A stretch of DNA of 64,000 bases from Triplophysa rosa. Taxonomy: Eukaryota > Chordata > Actinopteri > Cypriniformes > Nemacheilidae. The translations under genes and the position numbers were made by a program. This document shows, piece by piece, positions 47,249 through 58,980 of the stretch. Under the pieces are notes generated by a model, which saw only the letters and a program-made list of their open reading frames with translations, had not been told where the DNA came from and did not search any database. Location of the stretch: positions 27,013,972-27,077,971 of the forward strand of contig NC_079898.1 of assembly GCF_024868665.1 (NCBI RefSeq), read 5' to 3'. Position 1 is the stretch's first letter, and every line of letters starts with the position of its first letter.

Positions 47249-48400
47249 TTCAAACTGAGCACACTGGAGAAATCTGTAATATTGCTCAGGGAATGCAGAG
47301 GAGCAGCTGTGTGTGTTTGCACGAACATTCACCTGACGTCTGAAATCTCCTCATGGAGAAAACTGTCTCAAATATTCAAACCTGCAGAGCTGCATTATGG
47401 TGGACAGAAGATTCAGAGTAAGGAGCTGTAGTGTCTCAATCAGGTCCTCCCTGGAGGGTAAACTGAGTCATGGTTCACTTCCAGCTGTGTCCACACACAC
47501 AGAATGAATCGGACACATGGCAGAAGGACAGATGATCACTCTCAGGTACAGTATGATGCCTGGGAATCAAAGGTTTGACATACGGCAGTATTTTGAAAAC
47601 AGCAGCGTAAAGAACGTTTGAGTCATGCGAATCTCTCCAGAGGACATCAGTGTCTCGAGTCCAGTGAGGTGAACCTGCAACACTTCTCTTCTCATCAACT
47701 CATTGTTGAAACGCACAACATCGTTCAGACAGACAGATGAAATGATTCAGTGATGTGTTCATGGAGTGGAAGGTGTGTATATTTAGAGTTCAGGTTATTA
47801 TTGTGTGCTTTCAGTGCTCTGTCATCCTTCGATCAGCTCACAGCACACAAGCACGGCATTCTGGGATATTTTATCAGGAGATGTGCTGCTCTGTGAGTGC
47901 TTCTCATCTGAACATTCACCCGGGAGAGGCAGACACACAGAAGAGCGACTTCCATCGTGTGCTATAGACAGCGGAATCCCTCCCTCTTACTGAAGAGACT
48001 GGAATGTTCTACAGAGCAAACAGCGCTGCACTACACTAACACTCAAAGAACACTAAACAAACCCAATGATACACAACAATACGTGTAGTGTTTATGAGTT
48101 CGACATTCTGGGTGTAACAGCACTCCAAACATTTGTCTTCATGCATAAATATTGTACTGGTCCGTCTGGTTTGTCGATTGCTTTTAAAACCCTCACGCAG
48201 AGCTTCGTGAATGATTATTCGGATCATTCTGGAAAGTAAACACACATCCATTAAGGATCTTCAGAGCTGCTGGGAATTCAAATGTGCCGTGAGACACCTT
48301 TATAACATGTTTTAGTCTCTACGGTATCTTTCCTACAGCATCTTGTGGTTTTCTTTAGTAAAACAAGATGCTTTTATGTGGAATATTTCGCAGCAAACAA
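46862..48400. other. Intergenic stretch
   Basis: No exon recognised. A (TG)n/(CGTG)n tract lies at 47214-47250, and 'GGACTACAAAGCCCATACTT' near 47161 is a word seen in fish repeats. Confidence 0.4.
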
Positions 48401-48405
48401 CATCA

Positions 48406-49575
48406 GGGGCCTCGTGTATCAACGCCAGCTTTCACGCTCACGGTCGGATGTGCTAACAGTGAAGTGAACGTGAGAATGTGCGTACCTCCACTCCACTCCA
48501 CTTCATGTCTGAGGTGCGTACATTTCTCCTGGTTTTTGTCCTTTGGCGACTCTTAGAGGCAATGAAGTGAAGTTGCAAACATGTAGACTATCAAATCATT
48601 AGACAAGTCTATCGCACCACCACCTGTGAGAAACATTACGATTAATTTGTCATTTATAAAAAAAATGACACACTATTGTCACACGAGCTTTATGGGAATA
48701 TGCTATCAATTATGCAATTAAGTAAGAACATATAAAAGTACATACAACCCTTATAGTCTATGACAACGGCATCGTTAGCCTTATAAGAGGACATTGCCAA
48801 TGGCAGAATCTGAAGAGAACGAGTTTTTAGGACCACGATGATTGATGACTGGTTTATCAGCCGTTTCAGATTTCCAAGGGCTATGCTCTTGTAGCTCTGT
48901 GCTGAGTTGGGTCCGAATTTGGAGAGAGAGACAGCGAGGAGCCACGCATTACCCGTTCCCTTACAGGTGCTCCCAACACTTGGTTTCCTGGCAACTGACT
49001 CTTTCCAAAGGGAACTGGCGGACCGCTCAAGAATAAGCCGGTCGTCTTTGAGCCGCGCAATGCCAGCTGTATGAGACGGGATCATCCGCATGTCTACCGG
49101 GTATCTAAGGTTCCCGTACAATGCAGTTGACCAGCCAAACATCAAAGCGATAGCTGGTTTTCCTAATGTAATCGGAGCGATCGACTGCACACGCATTGCT
49201 ATAAAGGCTCCATCTGAGGAAGAATTTGCATATGTGAATCGGAAACATTTCCATTCAATAAATGTGCAGATAATATGTGACGCACGAATGCGCCTAACAA
49301 ATATTGTGGCAAGGTGGCCTGGGTCAACCCATGATTCATTCATCCTACAAACAGCATGGTTGGGATGAGGCTCCAAGCTGGCAGGGTGCGCGACGGGTGG
49401 CTTCTTGGTGAGTGATGCATTTAAAGTTATGTTTCTATATAAAAATTCAATTTCACGTTCATTGTGATGTACTAAGTGAATATGCGTGGGATCCTGCGTA
49501 CGCACATTTACAGCTTTGTCCGTACGCAATGTTTTAGAGTAGGAATTCAACGCAAGTGTTTGTACATGAGACCCC
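48406..49575 (+). mobile_element. Decayed PIF/Harbinger transposon
   Basis: The ends GGGGCCTCGTGTATCAACG and GTTTGTACATGAGACCCC are imperfect inverted repeats of a Harbinger-like element. GTGCGTAC words recur near both ends. The coding part in between is degraded; the flanking target duplication could not be read. Confidence 0.7.
48840..49430 (+). pseudogene. HARBI1-like transposase remnant
   Basis: The best preserved piece (49090-49368) encodes 'GFPNVIGAIDCTRIAIKAP', 'FAYVNRKHFHSINVQIICDA' and 'RWPGSTHDSFIL'. It therefore includes the first two acidic catalytic residues of PIF/Harbinger transposases, before a TGA at 49366-49368. Weaker similarity upstream (48840-49090) is spread over several frames. 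The long minus-strand frame at 48690-49550 is a shadow of this. Confidence 0.8.
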
Positions 49576-49684
49576 AGGACAGCAGAGGTGAGCTGAGGAA
49601 TCTGTGGGCTTCTTCTTTACCTATGAACACACAGGAGGATATACAGTAAGAACATCGTTTTTCTTTCTCTCTGTGTATGAATCA

Positions 49685-49695
49685 CTACGCACACG

Positions 49696-49727
<32 letters not shown>

Positions 49728-49790
49728 TGCACGCACGCACGCACACATGCACACACACACACATACACGCACACGCACGCACGCACAACT
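49685..49790. repeat. (CA)n/(CG) microsatellite
   Basis: Alternating CA and GCAC units over about 100 bases. Confidence 0.95.
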
Positions 49791-49799
49791 CTTCTGCAG

Positions 49800-51640
49800 A
49801 AGTATTTGAGCTGAAGAATCACACTATGAATTATTCTTCTCATTGGATCAAATATAATATATCAAAGTGTATCAAATATGTGTCATTTATTTCAAAAGGA
49901 ACGGATAGAATACACTTAACAAACTGCGCCTGTAGTTTCTGATTCTTGTTTCTATGTTTTCCTTTACAAAATGAACACCTGAAGAAACTTCTTTTTTTGG
50001 GAGGGTCGAGTGTTTATTTTAACATAAAAAAAGAAATCTCAAGGCAATCGGCGTTGTTTGTGACCTGCAAACATTATTCAAATATACAACAAACACAAGT
50101 GATGTTTCATCTGTGTTGATAAAAACTTCATGTTTGACTCCTGGCAGAGCTTTTATCCTTTGTGAAAACAGTGTTTTCAGTTCAACGTTTGTTCGTGTGA
50201 CTTCTAATAAACTGAGCCGACGGATGGGTTTATTTCAGCACAACTTTAGACCCAGAGCACAAGTGTTCTTATTGTTTTTAGGTCTCATCAACAGAAGCCA
50301 AACCACCGTGCGTCCAGACTTCCAGCGTTCTTGGGTTAAAACAGACGTGGTTTATAGACCCACCCTGGTACAAAAGGAACAGATCCTGGATCAGACTTCC
50401 ACATACTGGCCATCCTGCGTTTCCCGGTGAGCCGTGCCTAAACATGGGCTGGAGCGTGACCGAACGGAACGCAAAACACAGGCCCGATCGGGCTGGAACA
50501 CAAGTGCAAACGGACGGAACAGACGGAGGGTCACTCTTCACTCGTGGTCCAGGCCAGTCCAGCGCATTCATTCCAGAGAAACATTCTGCTTCAGTGAGAG
50601 ATCATCTGACCCTTCATCACAGTTTTCTGCTTAGTGAACACACATAAAACAAGTGCACTCACCACTCGTGTGTGGTGTATGTTGGAGATGTGCGTGTGGT
50701 TTTCTTCTCACTGATGTTTACGTGTCTTCTCCCTATTTTCGTTTTTTATTTCATCATAATGCCTCTTGTAAGTGTCACTGAACAATGAAAAAAGAACCTG
50801 TTGTTTTCTAGTAAAAACACTTGACATCCTATAAACAAAACAGAGATGAAGAGATATTCAACTAATATATGAAGACTTGTTTTGAGATAATATGATTTGA
50901 ACACAATCTTCGCTTAACTCGTTGGTCTGTGTGTTTAACTGAACTGAGAACATATTTGCTGAGTATCTCATTACGTCATTAGTGCAGAGAGACCGTCTGA
51001 ATCCATTTTCATGAGAACATTTATCACTACAGATGATGACGTCTCTCTCTCACGAGAGAAGATCTTCACTATCCTAAAGTGAGGTGAAAGCACATCTGTC
51101 CAAACAACTCCTCCAGAGGAGAACCTGAAAGAAACGCACAACTCAACAATGTTTCTTTATGTCTTGCGTTTCCCTAGAGAACTAAAGAGAGAGAGCGAAA
51201 AATGGAGAGATAATGAGAAATTGGCGGCGGTCGAGTAGAGAAGCGCTGCCTCATGTTTGGCTGTCATACAGGGAGTGATGGGAAATACTGAACGGTCATC
51301 GGGTCAGGAAACGGTCTCTCTGAATCTCGTCATTGTCTATTTATTAACTCCTTTTTTCATTCTCCGCCCTACGTTAGTCACCTTTATTTCATTGCTATTT
51401 TTCACTGCATTTACAGACAATCCAGTTATGATGTCAAACCTGAATCATTTAGAGGTCATTTCAATGATGACTAGTATAAATATACAGATCGACAGATATG
51501 AATGGATGCACACTGTCATGCTTCATTTAGAGAAAACAAGCAGTGCTGTGGCGGTCATGTGGAAGTTGATTAAGTTTCTGAGGAAGTTTCAGTCCCGCCT
51601 CCAGTTCTATTATTATTATTCATGAGTCAACGAGTGGAGC
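49800..51640. other. Intergenic stretch upstream of adgra2
   Basis: No exon recognised. Short open frames lack any family resemblance. Confidence 0.4.
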
Positions 51641-52189
51641 GCCCGCCTTTCAACGGCCAACTATCAGCGAATCAGCGCGGTCCACTGGGGTTCTTCATGA
51701 ATATTTATAAGCCACGCCGCAACCATAGTAGGAAATGCCGTCAGAAGTTTGGATAGTTTTCTTTCAGGTCGTTTGTGGAGTGCAGGGTTCCTCACCATGC
51801 TCGGCTACTCAACCTGTTGACTGAAGGACAAACTTATAAAACTCAACACAACCTCACGTGCGCAGAAACGCGCAGTGACGGCGCGCGCATTGGATTAAAC
51901 GTTTTTCTTTCCTTGTTCTTGATGAATAAGGACCAAACGGCAAGCATTAAGGATGCAAACCTGAAGCAACTCCGCGTAAACTGCAGTATAGTGCAGGGTT
52001 GCTATGAGTGCCAGAGCTGAGCGGTGATATATGGCCAATTACGCATGGCGCGTGCTGGGGAGTCTTCATGTACAGGTGTCTTTATTGATCACCAGAGATC
52101 CACTGAGCTCCTTTCTTGATGTGACATGATCGAGAATCTCATCTACCCGCGGTGAAATAACGTGTTTTATAGATGAAACTCCGTGCGCA
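51640..52189 (+). promoter_or_regulatory. adgra2: Probable promoter and 5' UTR of adgra2
   Basis: A GC-richer block precedes the start codon. A TATA-like ATATTTATAA lies at 51701-51710, which would place a start near 51735 and give a 5' UTR of roughly 450 bases, if no further intron intervenes. This is inferred from position and composition only. Confidence 0.3.
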
Positions 52190-52407
52190 ATGAACGCGCT
52201 GCTCGTGCTGTGCGCGCTCATGGGCTGCTGGAGATGCGCTCTGAGCAACAGATACTGTCCCGATCTGATGATTGACAGCTGTCACTGCAACTCCGAGAGA
52301 TCAAAGGGATTTAACAGACAGAGTTTGCGCGTCAAAGTTGTCTGTGACGATGCGGACCTGGTGGAAACCATGCAGCCCAGCTCTTTACCCAACAGCACCG
52401 TGTCACT
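52190..52407 (+). CDS. adgra2: Adhesion GPCR A2 (Gpr124), exon 1
   Basis: The ATG at 52190 opens a signal peptide (about residues 1-19, 'MNALLVLCALMGCWRCALS'). A cysteine-containing N-terminal cap follows (C23, C31, C33, C52; 'CPDLMIDSCHCNSERSKG') and then 'RVKVVCDDADLVE' leading into the first leucine-rich repeat; N68-S-T is a sequon. The donor CACT|GTGAGT lies at 52407/52408. The pattern CxxxxxSCxCxxERxKG...VVC...LLPN.TVSL is that of ADGRA2 rather than ADGRA3, judged from memory of the family. The full protein is a seven-pass plasma-membrane adhesion GPCR that acts with Reck as a Wnt7 co-activator in brain angiogenesis and in zebrafish sensory ganglia. Only its N-terminus is in the window. 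Confidence 0.8.
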
Positions 52408-54180
52408 GTGAGTAACTTCATCATACTGTGCCCTTAAAAACATTTACCGTGATTTTTATTATAGTAAACGTGTAGGTTGTTTGGTCTGTTATCATTTGTT
52501 AAACTGTAGCAAAGCCATTCTTACTTTCTGCTTTCCATGCTTAAACGTTAGTAAAGAAGCTTTTTTGTTAGTTTTAGAAAACCTTGTTACAAAGATGTTT
52601 TGAGATTTAAAAGCCCCATAATGAGACTGAGGACAGACTTAGATTCTCACAGGTGGCAGGAGCATCAAATATGTATTGAGATGTATGTAGTTCTCATGGC
52701 GTGGATCCCTTTGAGAACATCTGATGTTAATCTCCAAAGTACACGGAGGCTTGTAGTGAGCATGACATTATACAGTGTGCTTTATTGTAAACGAATAAGA
52801 ATGCTTTTACTGTTTGGACAGCTGTGCTGTGACATCATTCTGACGCAGGCAAGATTTCAGGTTGTTGAAGTTTCACAACAGAAAGACGACGGCTGTGTAT
52901 CACAGACTACAGAGATGTTGTCTGGGTCCAGATCTACAGGACACACATGTGCTGATCATGTTCTTCAGTTTCCGTAATGTTGTCTTTCAGTTCTATACTC
53001 TCCATTCATTCACAGACAGTCTTAAACCTGATTGTGATATCTCTCTAGAGCTCCAGAGACAGAAATGAAGTAGATCTGGATTAAAGACTAGCAATTTCTT
53101 TGTAATGGAAAATTAAAATGTTAGGGCTCAAAGTTGATTGACAGGAAAGTGATGGAGTAGTTTAGTTTAGTGTGTGTTTAAAAAGTTAGTCCTGCATTTG
53201 TTTGTTTAAGTTGTGGTCGGTCAGGAAATCTTTTCCCACTTTAGGAAGCGTCACATTTATAATTCCGGCGTGACTTCTTCCGGCACACTTTTGTTTCTGA
53301 GCACTGAATAAATAAAGAGCGGGTGGAGGGGAAAACATGCACATCTAATGATGTTCACCATTCCGTCATAACTCTGAAAACATTATTCTGCCATCATTAC
53401 TCCATTAAACATCTTCAGCACATTCTCATCTTTAATTCATTCATTAGTCGAATGACAAGAAACCTCAATGTTTTCTCTGTTAGATGATGAACAATATTTT
53501 ATAATCATGCTCTATTTGTGCTTTTAAGTTGATCTGTATTAAACAGAGTTTGCATGCATTATAGATTATATATTCAGATCTGTAAGTCTTAACAGTTGAT
53601 TTAAGAATGAGAATTCAGACATCATTTAGTCAACATTATGTCATTTCAGACTTTGTTTTTCTGAGATGTTTGGCAGCTTTTTATAAAATGAAGGTGAAAT
53701 TTACTGACCAGCACCACAAAGAAACAGGCACCTCAATAATAATTCATAACAGCATCATTAACAATGAAAATATCAAGTCAAAACTGTCACTCAAAACCTC
53801 AGGATGCACTATCTTGGGGGCGTTATTATTAATTGTACACGTGTGTTTCTTTTCATGCATGTAAAGATGTCCGTGTCAGTTTGTACATTGATCTGTTCTG
53901 TTGATTAACTGTAGGTCTAGTGACAGAAAACTGGAGCTAAAGCAGCTGGATGATGTCACAATAGTGATCTTGTACCAAACCGTATGGCTCATTCTGTGTT
54001 CATGTGTTTAAGTTATCACAACATCGAGGGTAAATAACAACACAAGTAAATGAAGAGCTCACTTAAATGTTTCTCCTGTCAGTCTTGAGAAAGCAGCATA
54101 TAGTTCTGATGTATGACAGACATTTATGGTTAATGATGTTTTGCTGATCATATTTCAGTTGAACTAACTTTAATTCCATG
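52408..54180. other. adgra2 intron 1, left part
   Basis: Intronic sequence without recognised exons or repeats. Confidence 0.5.
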
Positions 54181-54262
54181 TGCGCACACACACAGAGACG
54201 CACACACACACATGCAATCGCACACACGCACAAATGCACACACACACGCACTCACACACAGA
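54181..54262. repeat. (CA)n/(CG) microsatellite
   Basis: Interrupted CA repeat about 20 bases before the MITE at 54284. Confidence 0.9.
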
Positions 54263-54283
54263 AGCTCTTGCGAGTTTTATTAA

Positions 54284-54789
54284 AGGTGCCGTTCCCCGTG
54301 ACGGCAATTTAAAACCTTTAGTTAGTGTGTAATGTTGCTGTTGGAGCATAAATAATATCTGCTAAATGATCAAGGTCAAAGTTCAATGCCAAGCGAGATA
54401 TTGTCTTTAACAGAATTCACTGAAGTTGACGCCATTGTTACTGTTTATTGCTAAAGGCCAGTTTATGAACACACGTGCACTGAGAGGGGACCGACCAATC
54501 ACAGCCTGAGAAGCGGAAGCTCGCCGATATGGTGTGGGTGGGACATCTTCACACACACTCTGAGCGGGGAACCAATCACGACAGACCTGGTCAGCTTTAC
54601 CAATCAGAGCGTTTTGGAAGGAGCGACTTTATATAGACCGGAAGAAATCCAGTGGTTTTGTGAGAAGAGGGACAGCGGTGAACAATAGACTTGAAATAAG
54701 GCATTTTTTTAAACTAGAAGCATGAACTTCACTGTCAAACACCCAGAAAACATCATCAGATCTTCAAAAACAGCCAAAGAAGGGCACCT
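54284..54789. mobile_element. TTAA-flanked MITE with promoter-like content
   Basis: Short inverted ends AGGTGCCGTTC and (reverse) AGGTGCCCTTC are flanked by TTAA on both sides (54280-54283 and 54790-54793), as in piggyBac- or Kolobok-like elements. Inside are three CCAAT boxes (54495, 54572, 54600) and a TATATA at 54630-54635, all in one orientation. There is no transposase. Confidence 0.55.
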
Positions 54790-55321
54790 TTAACTCTGTG
54801 TGACCCCACAGCAGAGCGACCGCTGAAGGCTTAAAGAGCTGAGGATGTGCTGATGGAGACACACTGACCTGACTTCATCTCTGACATTATTATCACCTGT
54901 TTCAAGAAATGTGCCAACACACCCACAAATAATTGCTAAGCACCTACATGTGTAAAAATAACGGTGTGTGTGTCTTCAGTTGTTTAACTGCATGTGTGTG
55001 TCTGCATGTTTCCGAGCTCCTGAAACACAAACTCCATCATGTCCCGCGTGTCCAAGGTCAACGTTCGTGGATGTGAAATATGTTATTTTGGTTAGATGTT
55101 CCCGGTAACCTGATATTCTAGAAAAACACACGGGCCGGAGGGTTTCAGCAGTGCAGGGTAGAAATCTTTTGGGATGTTTGTAATGGTTCAGATTGTGATC
55201 TTTAGCCCGCTTGCTTCCTGTGATTGGTGCCTGCGGAACGCTGAAACCAGTTTATTTTATTCTGTCGCTCATATAATAATAGAGTTGAGGTGCGGCGGAG
55301 CTCAGGGACGGACATCCAGCA

Positions 55322-55590
55322 GCTGTTGGGTGGAGTGTGTGTGTGCGTGCGTGCGTGCGTGCGTGATGTTAAAACACAGAATCTCACATTCAGCTGTCAA
55401 CACATGACCTGAACACAGCACTGAAAGATCTGATCCACATCATGTGCTGCTACAGGAGCTACTCCACTATCTGCTTCTGATGTAGTCTATGTTCAAACAG
55501 AAGTGAGCAGTGTTCACACACACACACACACACACACGCACACACACACACACACACGCACAGCACACACACGCATAAATGCACACAAAC
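55322..55590. repeat. Two TG/CA microsatellites
   Basis: A (TG)n(CGTG)n tract lies at about 55335-55365 and a (CA)n tract at about 55515-55570, separated by non-repetitive intron sequence. Confidence 0.9.
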
Positions 55591-56268
55591 AATCATGCAG
55601 CTTTAGTAGGACCATCTTTTCTACGTCAAACTTCAACACAAATACTCGTATACTGTATATGGGAAAATCTGAGACTCTCTCTGTGTGTGTGTGTGTGTCC
55701 AGGAGCAATCACACACAAAAACTGCAAAGACATAAACCATTTGCTCTCTCTCTCTCAGAACATTATTGATATTGTAAATAGAGAGTTGGAAGGACATTAG
55801 ATTTTCGGCATGCACTGTTTACATTTTGTACAATTATGTTTTTCTTGCTGTTTCCTGGACGTTAGACAGATGTCTGTATAAGACCTCACGCTTTACACAA
55901 CGACACACAAAACTACACAAACAACAATCTCCCAGTTACTGTCACACTTGCAGTACGTGTGTATAGAGAGAATAAGTGCAATCATTTCCATTTCCATTGT
56001 TATTTTCCCCAAAAAAGCTATAGTGAAATCGTCTCTATTATTTCAAAAGATCAAAGAAGACGAGACGTCTGCGGTCATAACCAGGTGTGATTTTTTTAAG
56101 GGCTCTGTTCCCGGAGAAAGTGTTGTTGCTGCAAACCATCAGGAGATTTACGGCACGCTTCACGTCATATAAATCTTCCTCTTTTCTGTTTGTGTGTGTT
56201 TGTGTAAATCCTAAAAATGTCCAGAGCTGATCTGTATTTATGGGTTTGTGTTTGTTTTCTCTCCTCAG

Positions 56269-56340
56269 AATCCTGAGCAACAATAAGATCTCAGCGGTGA
56301 GAAATCACTCATTCAGCGGCCTGAGAGCTCTGGAGAAACT
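56269..56340 (+). CDS. adgra2: adgra2 exon 2 (leucine-rich repeat)
   Basis: The exon is exactly 72 nt, the one-repeat unit usual for LRR exons. It lies between CTCCTCAG and AAACT|GTGAGT and encodes 'ILSNNKISAVRNHSFSGLRA' plus LEKL. The two bases left from exon 1 complete a leucine codon, so the phase is right. A short (ATC)n run follows the donor at 56347-56370. Confidence 0.9.
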
Positions 56341-57285
56341 GTGAGTATCATCATCATCATCATCATCATCGACTCGCAGTGTTTGGCATTTATTAATATA
56401 ACACAGAGAATCAACATTAATGAGAAAAAAAGTTATTCCAAATCATATCTGCTTCTAGTTTCAGGCATTGTAATGCCTCTAGTTTAGACCCATGAGGTTT
56501 GTGTTTCACTGTAATCAATCAAGATCTCCTTAATATCTCAGTTATTTCTTCTGGGCATCAGTGAGATTACACGGAGAGCAAATGGAAACTTCTTCATGTG
56601 TGTGACATCATCATGCAGTGAGACGTGTTCGCTTCAGTCAATCTCTCACCCTCATGTTGACACAAACCCGTAGGACTTTCAGACTTGAACATCATATTCC
56701 TTGTCTTGTGAAGTGTGAGCGGTTTGGACAGATGATGACAGAAGTGTGAGATGTGTTTAGAACGTCTCTTCTGTGACCTGTGATGGGTTCTGTGTCGTCA
56801 CTCTTTAAATCAAACTCTTATCTTCTCAGCAGATGTTCAGAAGTCTCTGTCTGCTTCACCGTCAGATGAAATCATGTGAAGGGCATGACCCGATGTTTTG
56901 TTTCTGTGTGAATGTCAAACACTCTCATCGGCTTATAGTACCATCAGGGTTTTACCACGGTACTGCCTCAGTACTAATCAATATAAATCAAATATATTTA
57001 TCATCATCACATGTGCTGCCTCAAGCATGTTGACAATCAAGATGAACTCTTAATGGTTTTCATCTCTCTGTCCTGTGAGACGGGGATCTGTCATCAGACT
57101 CGCCGCGTCCCCATTCGCCTACTTATACTATGCCCTTAAAGTATGTAGTGTTTTTGTCATGTAAAAGTATATTCAGTGAGTAGTAAAACTGCACGCACTG
57201 GGACATACAGGCACATCTCAAAAAATGAGAATATGGTGAAAAAGTCAATATTTTTTGTCACTCATTTCAGAAAGTGAAACCCATA

Positions 57286-58506
57286 CACTCACCTAAAGGA
57301 TTATTAGGAACACCTGTTCAATTTCTCATTAATGCAATTATCTAATCAACCAATCACATGGCAGTTGCTTCAATGCATTTAGGGTTGTGGTCCTGGTCAA
57401 GACAATCTCCTGAACTCCAAACTGAATGTCAGAATGGGAAAGAAAGGTGATTTACGCAATTTTGAGCGTGGCATGGTTGTTGGTGCCAGACGGGCCGGTC
57501 TGAGTATTTCACAATCTGCTCAGTTACTGGGATTTTCACGCACAACCATTTCTAGGGTTTACAAAGAATGGTGTGAAAAGGGAAAAACATCCAGTATGCG
57601 GCAGTCCTGTGGGCGAAAATGCCTTGTTGATGCTAGAGGTCAGAGGAGAATGGGCCGACTGATTCAAGCTGATAGAAGAGCAACTTTGACTGAAATAACC
57701 ACTCGTTACAACCGAGGTATGCAGCAAAGCATTTGTGAAGCCACAACATGCACAACCTTGAGGCAGATGGGCTACAACAGCAGAAGACCCCACCGGGTAC
57801 CACTCATCTCCACTACAAATAGGAAAAAGAGGCTACAATTTGCACGAGCTCACCAAAATTGGACAGTTGAAGACTGGAAAAATGTTGCCTGGTCTGATGA
57901 GTCTCGATTTCTGTTGAGACATTCAAATGGTAGAGTCAGAATTTGGCGTAAACAGAATGAGAACATGGATCCATCATGCCTTGTTACCACTGTGCAGGCT
58001 GGTGGTGGTGGTGTAATGGTGTGGGGGATGTTTTCTTGGCACACTTTAGGCCCCTTAGTGCCAATTGGGCATCGTTTAAATGCCACGGCCTACCTGAGCA
58101 TTGTTTCTGACCATGTCCATCCCTTTATGACCACCATGTACCCATCCTCTAATGGCTACTTCCAGCAGGATAATGCACCATGTCACAAAGCTCGAATCGT
58201 TTCAAATTGGTTTCTTGAACATGACAATGAGTTCACTGTACTAGAATGGCCCCCACAGTCACCAGATCTCAACCCGATAGAACATCTTTGGGATGTGGTG
58301 GAACGGGAGCTTCGTGCCCTGGATGTGCATCCCACAAATCTCCATCAACTGCAAGATGCTATCCTATCAATATGGGCCAACATTTCTAAAGAATGCTTTC
58401 AGCACCTTGTTGAATCAATGCCACGTAGAATTAAGGCAGTTCTGAAGGCGAAAGGGGGTCAAACACCGTATTAGTATGGTGTTCCTAATAATCCTTTAGG
58501 TGAGTG
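57286..58506 (+). mobile_element. Intact-looking Tc1/mariner transposon (DD36E, Incomer-like)
   Basis: A 1221-bp element with ends CACTCACCTAAAGGATTATT and its complement, TA on each side (57284-57285 and 58507-58508) and a full-length transposase. The inverted repeats are short (about 30 bases) and nearly perfect, suggesting a young insertion. Confidence 0.9.
57434..58474 (+). CDS. Tc1/mariner transposase, full length, DD36E
   Basis: 346 codons without interruption. The N-terminal paired-type helix-turn-helix region ('GLSISQSAQLLGFSRTTISR', then 'GRKCLV' and a second HTH) binds the inverted repeats. The C-terminal RNase-H-fold catalytic domain has D155 ('WSDESRF'), D246 ('QQDNAPCH') and E283 ('NPIEHLWD'). 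The spacing between the second and third acidic residues is 36, not the 34 of classical Tc1, which fits the DD36E (Incomer) group described in animals. The glycine-rich 'AGGGGVMVWG' is present. It ends 'KAKGGQTPY' and TAG/TAA-type stop at 58472-58474, 32 bases before the element end. It lies in adgra2 intron 2 on the host gene's strand but is not part of that gene. All recognisable catalytic residues are present; activity is unproven. Confidence 0.92.
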   Translation: MGKKGDLRNFERGMVVGARRAGLSISQSAQLLGFSRTTISRVYKEWCEKGKTSSMRQSCGRKCLVDARGQRRMGRLIQADRRATLTEITTRYNRGMQQSICEATTCTTLRQMGYNSRRPHRVPLISTTNRKKRLQFARAHQNWTVEDWKNVAWSDESRFLLRHSNGRVRIWRKQNENMDPSCLVTTVQAGGGGVMVWGMFSWHTLGPLVPIGHRLNATAYLSIVSDHVHPFMTTMYPSSNGYFQQDNAPCHKARIVSNWFLEHDNEFTVLEWPPQSPDLNPIEHLWDVVERELRALDVHPTNLHQLQDAILSIWANISKECFQHLVESMPRRIKAVLKAKGGQTPY

Positions 58507-58599
58507 TATATTCTATAGATTCATTACACATAGAGTGAAATATTTCAAGCCTTTATTTCTTGACATTTTGATGATTATGGCTTACAGATAATGAAAACT

Positions 58600-58980
58600 G
58601 ATTTCTGAAGTCCACGGTCAACGCAGCCATCTACCAGGACATTTTACAGCACTTCATGCTTCCTTCTGCTGACCAGCTTTATGGAGATGCTGATTTCATT
58701 TTCAAGCAGGACTTGGCACCTGCCCGCACTGCCAAAGGTACCAAGAGCTGCTTAAATGCCCATGGTGGTATTGTGCTTGATTGGCCAGCAAACCCGCCTG
58801 ACCTGAACCCCACAGAGACTCTATGATGAGAGACACCAGACCCAACGATGCAGAAGAGCTGAAGGCCGCTATCACAGCCACCTGGGCTTCCACTACACCC
58901 GAGCAGTGCCACAGGCTGATTGACGCCACGCCGCATTCATGCAGTAATTCATGCAAAAGGCCCAACCAAGTATTGAGTGC
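58600..58980 (+). pseudogene. Decayed Tc1 (DD34E) transposase, C-terminal remnant
   Basis: It encodes 'DILQHFMLPSADQLYGDADF', 'KQDLAPARTAKG' (second aspartate) and 'WPANPPDLNPTET' (glutamate, 34 residues later). A frame disruption and TGA follow at about 58825, and the end 'RRIHAVIHAKGPTKY'-like sequence is shifted. The N-terminal half of the gene is missing. Confidence 0.8.

Noticed and set aside
48690..49550. 286-codon minus-strand frame
   Set aside because: Shadow of the + strand Harbinger transposase remnant; no family resemblance of its own.
52600..52977. 125-codon frame in adgra2 intron 1
   Set aside because: No family resemblance and no splice-site support; likely chance.
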